Made by a program: the position numbers and the translations under genes
Shown here: in pieces, positions 33,169-40,492 of the stretch
Position numbering within the stretch: position 1 is the first letter of the stretch
Layout: each line of letters opens with the position of its first letter
NCBI GenBank assembly: GCA_035492775.1
Contig: DATJIW010000075.1
Location: forward strand, 72,654 to 136,653
DNA length: 64,000 nucleotides
Direction of reading: 5' to 3'
From: DATJFQ01 sp035492775
Lineage (GTDB): Bacteria; Acidobacteriota; Vicinamibacteria; Vicinamibacterales; 2-12-FULL-66-21
Notes under the pieces: model-generated
What the model saw: only the letters and a program-made list of their open reading frames with translations
The model's database searches: none
What the model was told of the DNA's origin: nothing

Positions 33169-35604
33169 ATGCTCGGCTCCGACATTCGCCTTGGCTACCG
33201 GCGACTACGGTCCCGGCCGGTGTCGACGGCCGTTCTGATTGCGATCATCGCCGTGGGCATCGGCGCCTCGGCGGCGGTGTTCAGCCTCGTCGACCAGACG
33301 CTGCTGCGGCCCGCGCCGTTCCTCTTTCCGAATCGCCTCGTCATGGTGCTCGACACCGACCGCGCGAAAGCCGGTGGCGGCGGCAGTTCTCTGACGCCCG
33401 CGAAGATCGCGGGCTGGCAGCGTCAGCCGGCCGTGTTCGAGCGCTTCGAGGGCGTAGCGCCGGTGCAGTTCGACCTCACCCACGACGGCCCGCCAGAACG
33501 CGTCTGGGCGCTGTACGTGACGCCCGGTATCTTCTCGATGCTCGGCGTCTCGCCATCTCTCGGACGCCCCTTTCTCCCCGGAGAGGGGCAGCCAGGATCC
33601 GCGCGGGTCGCGCTGATCAGTGACGCGCTCTGGCGACGGCGTTTCGGCGCGCAAGCCGATGCGTTAGGGCGCCCGCTCACGCTGAACGGCGAGGACTACA
33701 CCGTTGTCGGCGTCCTGCCGAGGAGATCACATCTGCTCGGCGACGTCATGGACGTCTGGGTCCCGTTCGACGCCGCCGCGCACCTTGCGGATGCCAGCAT
33801 GGATGACTTCTACGGCTTCGCGCGGCTCGCGCGCGGACTCCGGATACCGGCCGCGCAGCACGCAGCGGACGGCATTGCCGACCGTCTGCAACGCGAATCG
33901 CCCCTCCCGGAGTCGTGGGACCTTTCATTGCGGCCGATGGAGATTGCGTGGGTCCGCCCGGCGTCGAGAGCGGCGTTGTACGTGCTGCTCGGAGCCGTCG
34001 GCTTCGTGCTGCTCATCACGTGCGCGAATGTCGCCAGCCTGTTTGCCGCGCAGGCCCCGCAGCGGACTCGCGAGATGGCGATCGCGTCGGCGCTCGGGTC
34101 GAATCGCGTGAGGCTGGTGAGGGGGGTACTGGTGGAGTCCGTTCTGATCGCCGGCGCCGGCGGCGCACTGGGGATACTGCTCGGGCGGTGGGCGCTCGCC
34201 GCGATACTCGCTCTCGCGCCGAAAGAGCTCGTGTGGGGAAGTGCGCTGACCATCCAGATCGACGTTCGTGTCGTCGCGGTTGCGCTCGCGGCCACGCTGC
34301 TGACCGGAGTGGCGATTGGCCTGCTTCCGGCGTGGCGAGGTACGCGTCAGGCGATCGACTCCTGCCTCCGCGGAGGCAGTCGTTCTGCCGCCGCGCCATT
34401 TGGCCGCGCGTCAGCCCTGCTCATCGTCATCGAAGTCGCGTTCTCCCTCGTGCTGCTGACAGGCGCCGCGCTGATGGCCCGCACGCTGGTGAACCTCAAC
34501 GCCATCGATCCCGGGTTCGATCCGGAGGGTCTCATCTCGATGCACGTCGATCTGCCGTCGGATCGGTATCCGAGCGTTCAAGCGCGGGCAGCGTTCTTCG
34601 ACGACGTCGCCGCGCGTCTCTCCCATGTGCCGGGTGTGCTGGATTCAGCGGTGTCGCAGGGCCTTCCGCCGGGACACGGCGGCTTCTCATGGGGCGTGCT
34701 CCAGGCGGAGGGACACGCGCCAGAATCCGCCCAGGTAATGTTCCCGTTCAACGTCGTGTCGCCGACGTTTTTCCGGACGCTGCGGATGCCGCTCGTCGCT
34801 GGCCGCACGTTCCAGGCGGCTGAACAGCCGGACGTCGCGATCGTCAGCCAGGGCATGGCGGCGCGGCTGTGGCCCTCGGACAGCGCCGTCGGGCGCCGCT
34901 TCCGCGTCGGTACCGGTCCGTGGACGACGGTGGTCGGCGTCGTAGGCAACGTCGAGAGCCGGGCCGCCGGAGAGACGCGCACGCCGCTGCAGGTGTACCG
35001 TCCATTCGCGCGTGAACGCGCGTCGTCGGGAGTGCCCCGTACAACGACCGCGTCGTCCCGCACGTATGCGTACCGAGTGCTCGTCGTTCGCGCCGCTGAT
35101 CCCATGTCCGCACTGCCGGCGATCCGGCAGGCGATCTGGTCTGTGGATGGCGACCAGCCGATCGAGGACGTTGCGCTCGCGACAGACGTCTACGCCGACG
35201 CCTTCGGACGACAGCGATTCGTTCTCCTGCTGATGACCGCGTTTTCAGCGATCGCGCTCGCGTTGGTGATCGCCGGGCTGATCGGTGTGTTGTCCCAGGT
35301 GGTCGCGCGCCGGACTCGCGAAATCGGCATTCGCGTCGCGCTGGGCGCCGCTCCTGCTCACGTGCGGCGCCTCGTGATGGCTCAAGGAATGTCAATGGTC
35401 GCCATTGGTGCGTGCGTCGGCCTCGCGGCGGCGTTGGTCCTGACGCGGACGCTGCAGACGTTGCTGTTCGAGGTCGGGCCGGCGGATCCCGTGACGTTTG
35501 CGGGCGTGACGGCCGGGATGTCGGCGGTGGCGGTCGCCGGCTGCTGGCTGCCCGTGCGCGCCGCGCTCCGCATCCCACCGGCCGAAGCACTCCGCAACGA
35601 GTAG
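33169..35604 (+). CDS. Short ADOP-type permease, divergent from padR2
   Basis: 811 residues, no prefix domain. Begins MLGSDIRLGYRRLRSRPVSTAVLIAIIAVGIGASAAVFSLVDQTLL; the first core lacks some of the usual ADOP length; second membrane cluster at LYVLLGAVGFVLLITCANVASLFAAQAPQRTREMAIASALG; final cluster AFSAIALALVIAGLIGVLSQVVARRTREIGIRVALGA and end PVRAALRIPPAEALRNE. It mirrors the short ADOP at 26505: each faces a padR-plus-long-ADOP operon. A leaderless start is likely because TATAAT ends 6 nt before the ATG. An SGNH hydrolase gene follows by 5 bp and may be cotranscribed. Confidence 0.9.
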   Translation: MLGSDIRLGYRRLRSRPVSTAVLIAIIAVGIGASAAVFSLVDQTLLRPAPFLFPNRLVMVLDTDRAKAGGGGSSLTPAKIAGWQRQPAVFERFEGVAPVQFDLTHDGPPERVWALYVTPGIFSMLGVSPSLGRPFLPGEGQPGSARVALISDALWRRRFGAQADALGRPLTLNGEDYTVVGVLPRRSHLLGDVMDVWVPFDAAAHLADASMDDFYGFARLARGLRIPAAQHAADGIADRLQRESPLPESWDLSLRPMEIAWVRPASRAALYVLLGAVGFVLLITCANVASLFAAQAPQRTREMAIASALGSNRVRLVRGVLVESVLIAGAGGALGILLGRWALAAILALAPKELVWGSALTIQIDVRVVAVALAATLLTGVAIGLLPAWRGTRQAIDSCLRGGSRSAAAPFGRASALLIVIEVAFSLVLLTGAALMARTLVNLNAIDPGFDPEGLISMHVDLPSDRYPSVQARAAFFDDVAARLSHVPGVLDSAVSQGLPPGHGGFSWGVLQAEGHAPESAQVMFPFNVVSPTFFRTLRMPLVAGRTFQAAEQPDVAIVSQGMAARLWPSDSAVGRRFRVGTGPWTTVVGVVGNVESRAAGETRTPLQVYRPFARERASSGVPRTTTASSRTYAYRVLVVRAADPMSALPAIRQAIWSVDGDQPIEDVALATDVYADAFGRQRFVLLLMTAFSAIALALVIAGLIGVLSQVVARRTREIGIRVALGAAPAHVRRLVMAQGMSMVAIGACVGLAAALVLTRTLQTLLFEVGPADPVTFAGVTAGMSAVAVAGCWLPVRAALRIPPAEALRNE

Positions 35605-35609
35605 CTGAC

Positions 35610-36530
35610 GTGAGGGCCGCCGCCATCGCCGTGCTGTTCATCGGCAACAGCCTGACGAGCGCCAACGATCTGCCGCACCTCGTTCAGCAGATCGCGCGCG
35701 CGGCCGGTGTGTCGATGACGGTGGCGTCCGTCACGAAACCAAACTTCAGTCTCGAGGACCACTGGAACGACGGTGAAGCGCGTCGCGCGATCGCCAGCCG
35801 TCGATGGGACATCGTCGTGTTGCAGCAGGGACCGTCGGCGCTGCCGGAGTCGCGAACGCTGCTCGTCGAGTACGCGCGAAAGTTCGACCGCGACATTCGT
35901 GCAGCCCACGCAAGGCCTGCCATGTACATGGTCTGGCCCTCCAGGACCCGAGCGTCGGACTTTGACGACGTGAGCGGGTCGTACCGGGAGGCGAGCCGCA
36001 TCATTGACGGTGTGCTGTTGCCTGCCGGCGACGCGTGGCGCGCCGCATGGCGGCGCGACGAAGGGCTGGCGCTCTATGCGACGGATGGATTTCATCCGAC
36101 CCGGGCAGGCTCCGTGCTCGCGGCCTTGACGATCGCGAGGTGCATCGGCGGACGTCTGCCGGCGACGATTCCGATCGACGGAGTGACGCCCACGGAACTG
36201 ACGACGCTTCGTGCTGTATCGGAGGAAACGGCTTCACGCGACTGCCCAGTGGGCCGGTTTGGACGCGACGACGAGGCTCGTGCTGGCGAACGGGTTGCCA
36301 TACCAGAAGCGCCAGCCCAGGCCGCGGCGCTCGAGGCTGGCGGCCCGGAGCCCCTCGAGGGTGCGCGCGTAGAACGCGGTCGCGCGGATGTCCGCGATCA
36401 CGAGGCGGCCTCCCGGCTTGAGCACGCGCCACGCTTCCGACACTGCGCGACCGCGTCCCTCGTTGCCGTGGATATTGTGGATTGCGAGGCTCGAGACGAC
36501 GAGGTCGAACATGGCGTCTTCGAACGGTAA
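35610..36530 (+). CDS. SGNH/GDSL-type hydrolase with probable read-through tail
   Basis: 306 residues from the GTG at 35610. Nucleophile Ser14 in LFIGNSLTSANDLP, block with DIVVLQQGPSALPES, and the closing DGFHPTRAGS with catalytic Asp/His identify an SGNH hydrolase of about 205 residues. After about residue 208 the frame continues to a stop at 36530, but this tail of 97 residues is highly charged, has no hydrophobic core, and lies antisense to the end of the methyltransferase gene. The tail is probably a lost-stop extension. No signal peptide is visible, though upstream start choices are limited by the ADOP stop 5 bp away. It acts on an ester or a glycan acetyl group, unproven. Confidence 0.7.
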   Translation: MRAAAIAVLFIGNSLTSANDLPHLVQQIARAAGVSMTVASVTKPNFSLEDHWNDGEARRAIASRRWDIVVLQQGPSALPESRTLLVEYARKFDRDIRAAHARPAMYMVWPSRTRASDFDDVSGSYREASRIIDGVLLPAGDAWRAAWRRDEGLALYATDGFHPTRAGSVLAALTIARCIGGRLPATIPIDGVTPTELTTLRAVSEETASRDCPVGRFGRDDEARAGERVAIPEAPAQAAALEAGGPEPLEGARVERGRADVRDHEAASRLEHAPRFRHCATASLVAVDIVDCEARDDEVEHGVFER

Positions 36531-36980
36531 CGCGCGCATGTCTCCCGTCGCGACCTCGACGCGCTCGCGGACTCCTTCGGAGGCGGCGTTGGCCAGCGTG
36601 ACGTCTCGCGAGTTGCCGGATTGATCCCGCGTACTCCACACGTCGACGCCGGTAACGCGCCCGCTGGTCAGGCGCCGGGCGACGGCCGTCAGGACCGCGC
36701 CGCGGCCGCATCCGAGATCCAGCACTCGCTCGTCGCCGCGAAGACGGAGGCCGTCCAGGATCTCTCCCCAGACCTGAAATTTGCCGATCCGCGTCGTATA
36801 CAGGAAGCTGGCGGCGTTCGCGAGGAAGAACACACCATACGCGGCGAGTTCGAGCGTCGGACGTCTGGCGTGTCCGGTCCACCAGAAGAACAGTGCGGCG
36901 ATGAGGCAGGCGGAGCCGCCCGATGCGAAGCTCGCGAGCGCATAGGGCGCGTCGTAGCCGTAACTGCCGCGGTTCCGCAT
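36234..36980 (-). CDS. Membrane-anchored class I SAM methyltransferase
   Basis: 248 residues. Two N-terminal membrane segments (YALASFASGGSACLIAALFFW and LELAAYGVFFLANAASFLY) precede a Rossmann methyltransferase domain with motif I VLDLGCGRGAVL, motif II region VTGVDVW and motif IV FDLVVSSLAIHNIH, then RVLKPGGRLVIADI. The layout with two N-terminal helices and LDLGCGRG is frequent in small membrane-bound methyltransferases of unknown substrate. It overlaps the read-through tail of the SGNH hydrolase by 297 bp antisense. Divergent from the amidohydrolase gene. Confidence 0.88.
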   Translation of the reverse strand: MRNRGSYGYDAPYALASFASGGSACLIAALFFWWTGHARRPTLELAAYGVFFLANAASFLYTTRIGKFQVWGEILDGLRLRGDERVLDLGCGRGAVLTAVARRLTSGRVTGVDVWSTRDQSGNSRDVTLANAASEGVRERVEVATGDMRALPFEDAMFDLVVSSLAIHNIHGNEGRGRAVSEAWRVLKPGGRLVIADIRATAFYARTLEGLRAASLERRGLGWRFWYGNPFASTSLVVASKPAHWAVA

Positions 36981-37011
36981 GTGAACGGTGGATTATACGA
37001 GGCCTTACGAT

Positions 37012-38721
37012 ATGTCCGTGAAGTGTCTGCCTGCGGCAAGGTTCCGATGGTTGACCGCCGCCGTGATCTGTGCGGCCGTTCCTGGCGCGTGTCAGCGAGG
37101 TGAGGCCGTGAAGACGGCTCCCCCGATCACGCTCGCGTTGCTGAACGGCCACGTGTGGACGGGAGATCCGTCACGACCCGAGGCGCAGGCGGTCGCCCTC
37201 GCCGGCGATCGAATTGCGATGGTCGGCACGACGGATGATGTGCGCGCAGCCGCGGGGGGAGCAGAAACGCTCGACCTCCACGGACAATTCGTGACCCCGG
37301 GTTTCATCGACGCGCACGTCCACTTTCTTCAGGGTGGATTCAGCCTGACCGCGGTGCAGCTTCGCGACGCGAATACCCGCAACGAGTTCGTGGAGCGGAT
37401 CCGGAAGTTTGCGGCGGCCACTCCACCGGGGACGTGGATCCTCGGAGGCGACTGGGATCACACACGCTGGGGCGGCGAGCTGCCGCGGCGCGACTGGATT
37501 GACGCGGTGACCCGCGATCATCCCGTCTGGGTGAATCGTCTCGACGGCCACATGGCGCTCGCCAATACCGCAGCACTGGAGGCAGCGGGGGTGACGGATC
37601 GCGTCGCCGACGTTGCCGGCGGCGAGATCGTCCGTGACGCCAGCGGCCGCCCGACAGGATTGCTCAAGGACAACGCGATGGATCTCGTGGGCGGGAAAGT
37701 GCCGCCGCCATCGCCGGAGCAGAACGATCGGGCGCTGGACGCCGCGATGACGTACGTCGCCGCGCAGGGTGTCACCGCCGTCCATCACATGGGCACCTGG
37801 GACGACCTCGAGGTCTTCGAACGCGCCTGGCGCGCCGGACGTCTCATCACGAGGATCCAGTCCGCCGTTCCGCTCAGCACCTGGCAGCGCCTCGCGTCCA
37901 CCGTGGCGTCGAAACGATTCGGGACCGACGGCCACGGCGACCTGTGGCTGCGGATAGGCGTGCTCAAGGGATTCGCCGATGGTTCGCTCGGATCGCACAC
38001 GGCCGCATTCGACGAGCCGTTCACGGACGCACCCGCGGACAGGGGACTGTTCGTCACGACGCCGCAGGATCTGTACACGTGGATCTCCGGTGCCGACCGG
38101 GCTGGGCTCTTCGTCGCCGTGCACGCAATCGGCGATCGCGCGATCGGGACGGTGCTCGACATCTTCGAGCGCGTCGAACGCGAGAACGGCCCGCGCGACC
38201 GGCGCTTCCGCGTCGAGCACGCACAGCACCTGCGGCCCGCCGACATTCCCAGGTTCAGCCAGCTCAACGTGATCGCGAGCATGCAGCCGTATCACGCAAT
38301 TGACGACGGGCGCTGGGCGGAGCCGATCATCGGTCCCGTGCGCATCCGGACGACGTACGCCTTCCGTTCGCTGCTCGACGCCGGCGCCCGCCTCGCGTTC
38401 GGCAGCGACTGGGATGTCGCGCCGCCGACGCCGATCGAGGGCATCTACGCCGCGGTGACGCGCCGCACCCTGGACGATCGAAATCCCCGAGGGTGGGTGC
38501 CGGAGCAGAAAATCACGGTCGACGAAGCGCTGCGTGCGTACACGTCGGGCGGTGCGTACGCCTCGTTTCGCGAGCACGACGAAGGAACGATCGCTCCGGG
38601 AATGCTGGCCGATCTGACGGTGATCGATCGCGACCTTCGCGCGATTCCGCCGGAGCAGATCCGGGACGCGCACATCGTCCGGACGATCGTCGGCGGAAAG
38701 ACAGTGTATCTGCGGCGATGA
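37012..38721 (+). CDS. YtcJ-like exported amidohydrolase
   Basis: 569 residues. The N-terminus FRWLTAAVICAAVPGACQRG looks like a signal sequence; a lipobox is weak because Pro stands at -3. Metal ligands His102 and His104 are in GFIDAHVHF, later ligands in GSLGSHTAAF, VHAIGDRAI and FGSDWDVAPP (Asp). The amidohydro_3 fold with a preceding beta-sandwich is intact. The family hydrolyses amides, carbamates or related bonds; substrate unknown. A GTG at 36988 is an alternative start; the ATG at 37012 gives a compact signal peptide and has GAGG upstream. Confidence 0.92.
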   Translation: MSVKCLPAARFRWLTAAVICAAVPGACQRGEAVKTAPPITLALLNGHVWTGDPSRPEAQAVALAGDRIAMVGTTDDVRAAAGGAETLDLHGQFVTPGFIDAHVHFLQGGFSLTAVQLRDANTRNEFVERIRKFAAATPPGTWILGGDWDHTRWGGELPRRDWIDAVTRDHPVWVNRLDGHMALANTAALEAAGVTDRVADVAGGEIVRDASGRPTGLLKDNAMDLVGGKVPPPSPEQNDRALDAAMTYVAAQGVTAVHHMGTWDDLEVFERAWRAGRLITRIQSAVPLSTWQRLASTVASKRFGTDGHGDLWLRIGVLKGFADGSLGSHTAAFDEPFTDAPADRGLFVTTPQDLYTWISGADRAGLFVAVHAIGDRAIGTVLDIFERVERENGPRDRRFRVEHAQHLRPADIPRFSQLNVIASMQPYHAIDDGRWAEPIIGPVRIRTTYAFRSLLDAGARLAFGSDWDVAPPTPIEGIYAAVTRRTLDDRNPRGWVPEQKITVDEALRAYTSGGAYASFREHDEGTIAPGMLADLTVIDRDLRAIPPEQIRDAHIVRTIVGGKTVYLRR

Positions 38722-38768
38722 TGAACTGATTCCTCAAACCGATGCCGGCCCGACGTCGTCCAAACGCC

Positions 38769-39398
38769 ATGACCAGCCGTTTCAGGACCCAGGCGGGAGC
38801 TATCGCGGCGCTGCTGCTCGCCGCGGCGGCGGGCGCAGGCGCCCAGTCGGCCGCCGACAATCGGGCGGATGCCGACCAACTCGCGAAGGCGCTCAACGTG
38901 AGCACCGGATCGACGGTCTGCGAGGTCGGCGCCGGGAGTGGTGAGCTGACGGTACTGATGGCCGAGGCGGTCGGCCCCTCGGGGAAGGTCTACAGCAACG
39001 ACCTGAATCCGGACCGTCGTGCCGAGATCGCCAGGGCGGCCGCGGCTGCCGGACTCTCGAACGTGACGGTGGTCGAAGGCGCTCCGGCCGCTTCGAACAT
39101 CGCGCCCGGAACGTGCGACTCGCTCTTCATGCGCAACGTCTACCACCATTTCGGCGATCCCGCGTCGATGAACGCGGATCTCTTTCGCGCGCTGAAGCCG
39201 GGGAGCCGGATCGCGGTCATCGATTTCACGCCGCGAGGGACAGAGAGCGCGGATCCGAAAGGACGCGCGGACGAGGCGCACCACGGCGTCACGCCCGCCA
39301 CAGTAGTCCGCGAGCTGGCGGGGGCCGGTTTCACCGACCTTCAGTCGTCGGATCTTCGCGGCGGTTTCATCGTCGTCGGCGTTCGCCCTTCCCGCTGA
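38769..39398 (+). CDS. SAM methyltransferase-like protein with signal peptide
   Basis: 209 residues. MTSRFRTQAGAIAALLLAAAAGAGAQ is a typical Sec signal peptide with AxA-like cleavage site. The mature part is a class I methyltransferase fold: VCEVGAGSGELTVLMAEAVGPSGKVYSNDL (motif I), DSLFMRNVYHHFGDP (motif IV), LKPGSRIAVIDF. SAM is not expected outside the cytoplasm, so the enzyme may act before export, use another cofactor, or be non-catalytic. An ATG at 38742 would add nine residues. The 3' end overlaps the convergent VOC gene by 32 bp. Confidence 0.85.
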   Translation: MTSRFRTQAGAIAALLLAAAAGAGAQSAADNRADADQLAKALNVSTGSTVCEVGAGSGELTVLMAEAVGPSGKVYSNDLNPDRRAEIARAAAAAGLSNVTVVEGAPAASNIAPGTCDSLFMRNVYHHFGDPASMNADLFRALKPGSRIAVIDFTPRGTESADPKGRADEAHHGVTPATVVRELAGAGFTDLQSSDLRGGFIVVGVRPSR

Positions 39399-39849
39399 CG
39401 GACGACCGGCGACGGGCCTTGGCCGACGAGCGCGTCGAACGCGTCGCCGCGTTCGGCTTTGCCCGCGGGGATCGTGCTTTCGTGGTGACGCGCGTCCGCG
39501 GAGGCCGTGGATGCCGAGGTTCGTAGACGCCGAGCTTGCCGCCGCCTGGCAGCGTCAAACTCGTGAGCACGCCCCAGCCCATCGACTGCGGCGGCGAGCA
39601 GTCGATGCCGCGGGACGCCATGTCAGCAGCGAACGCGGCAACGTCGTTCGTCATCAGATACAGTTCGTGCCGGTCGTTGCCGTCCGCCGGATGGAACGCG
39701 ACTTCCGCCGGGGGCAGCGCAAAAATCAGCCACCCGCCTCCGGCATCCACGGAAGGCAGGCGAAGGACGTCGCGAATGAACGCGCGGTCGCGGTCCGCGT
39801 CGCGGGTGTAAATGATTGTGTGGACGCCATCGATGCGGGCTTTCGGCAT
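39367..39849 (-). CDS. VOC/glyoxalase-superfamily protein with basic tail
   Basis: 160 residues. Residues 1-113 are a vicinal oxygen chelate domain: VHTIIYTRDADRDRAFIRDVLRLPSVDAGGGWLIFALPPAEVAFHPAD and ELYLMTNDVAAFAADMASRGIDCSPPQSMGWGVLTSLTLPGGGKLGVYEP. The last 45 residues are Arg/Lys/Ser/Pro-rich without hydrophobic residues. The tail lies partly antisense to the end of the exported methyltransferase and may be an accidental extension or a real disordered tail. VOC proteins of this size bind metal and small organics; the substrate is unknown. Confidence 0.85.
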   Translation of the reverse strand: MPKARIDGVHTIIYTRDADRDRAFIRDVLRLPSVDAGGGWLIFALPPAEVAFHPADGNDRHELYLMTNDVAAFAADMASRGIDCSPPQSMGWGVLTSLTLPGGGKLGVYEPRHPRPPRTRVTTKARSPRAKPNAATRSTRSSAKARRRSSVSGKGERRRR

Positions 39850-39865
39850 TGTGCGGCTTTCTTGC

Positions 39866-40468
39866 TCAGCGCGTGCGCTTCGTCGGCGCGAGCGCAGGGA
39901 GACGTTCGGCTTTCGCTGAATGATGGATCAGGACCGACAGCCGCCTGGTGCGCGTCTCCTCGGTCTTTGCGCTGACGATCCACCACATCACCGCCCGGCG
40001 GTACGACGGCGGCTGCGATTCGAAGAACTTGAACGCCGCCGCGTTCTTTTTCAGCACTTTGGCATACTGCGGCGGCAGCTCGACACTGCGTTGTTCGTAC
40101 GAGTAGATGCCGCACTTGTTGTCGCGGCGCGCCTCATACGCCTCGAGCCCGCGCGGGCGCATGCGCCCTTCGCGGAGGAGCGACTGGACGTGACGGACAT
40201 TGACGGCGCTCCAGACGCTTCCGCGCTTGCGGGGCGTGAAGCGGATGGTATACGCGTCGTTGTCTATCCGCTTCCGGATCCCGTCGATCCAGCCGTAGCA
40301 GAGCGCCTCGCGGACCGACTCCGTCCACGTCAGGCTGGGCCGTCCTGTGGCTCTCTTGTGAAACCCGACCCAAATCTCACTCGCCGATTCATGCTGCGCC
40401 TCGAGCCACGTGCGAAACTCCGAGGCGCTCGCGAAGAAGGTCGGCTTCACCAGCGGCTGGCGGCCCAC
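39866..40468 (-). CDS. YdeI/OmdA family protein
   Basis: 200 residues. KPTFFASASEFRTWLEAQHESASEIWVGFHKRATGRPSLTWTESVREALCYGWIDGIRKRIDNDAYTIRFTPRKRGSVWSAVNVRHVQSLLREGRM is the YdeI signature, with the C-terminal OmpD-associated region YEQRSVELPPQYAKVLKKNAAAFKFFESQPPSYRRAVMWWIVSAKTEETRTRRL. The family has been linked to antimicrobial peptide tolerance in enterobacteria, mechanism unclear. No signal peptide here. It lies 16 bp upstream of the VOC gene on the same strand and 24 bp downstream of the S9 peptidase gene. Confidence 0.9.
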   Translation of the reverse strand: MGRQPLVKPTFFASASEFRTWLEAQHESASEIWVGFHKRATGRPSLTWTESVREALCYGWIDGIRKRIDNDAYTIRFTPRKRGSVWSAVNVRHVQSLLREGRMRPRGLEAYEARRDNKCGIYSYEQRSVELPPQYAKVLKKNAAAFKFFESQPPSYRRAVMWWIVSAKTEETRTRRLSVLIHHSAKAERLPALAPTKRTR

Positions 40469-40492
40469 GACTGACGGTTCCGCGGCTGCTGT

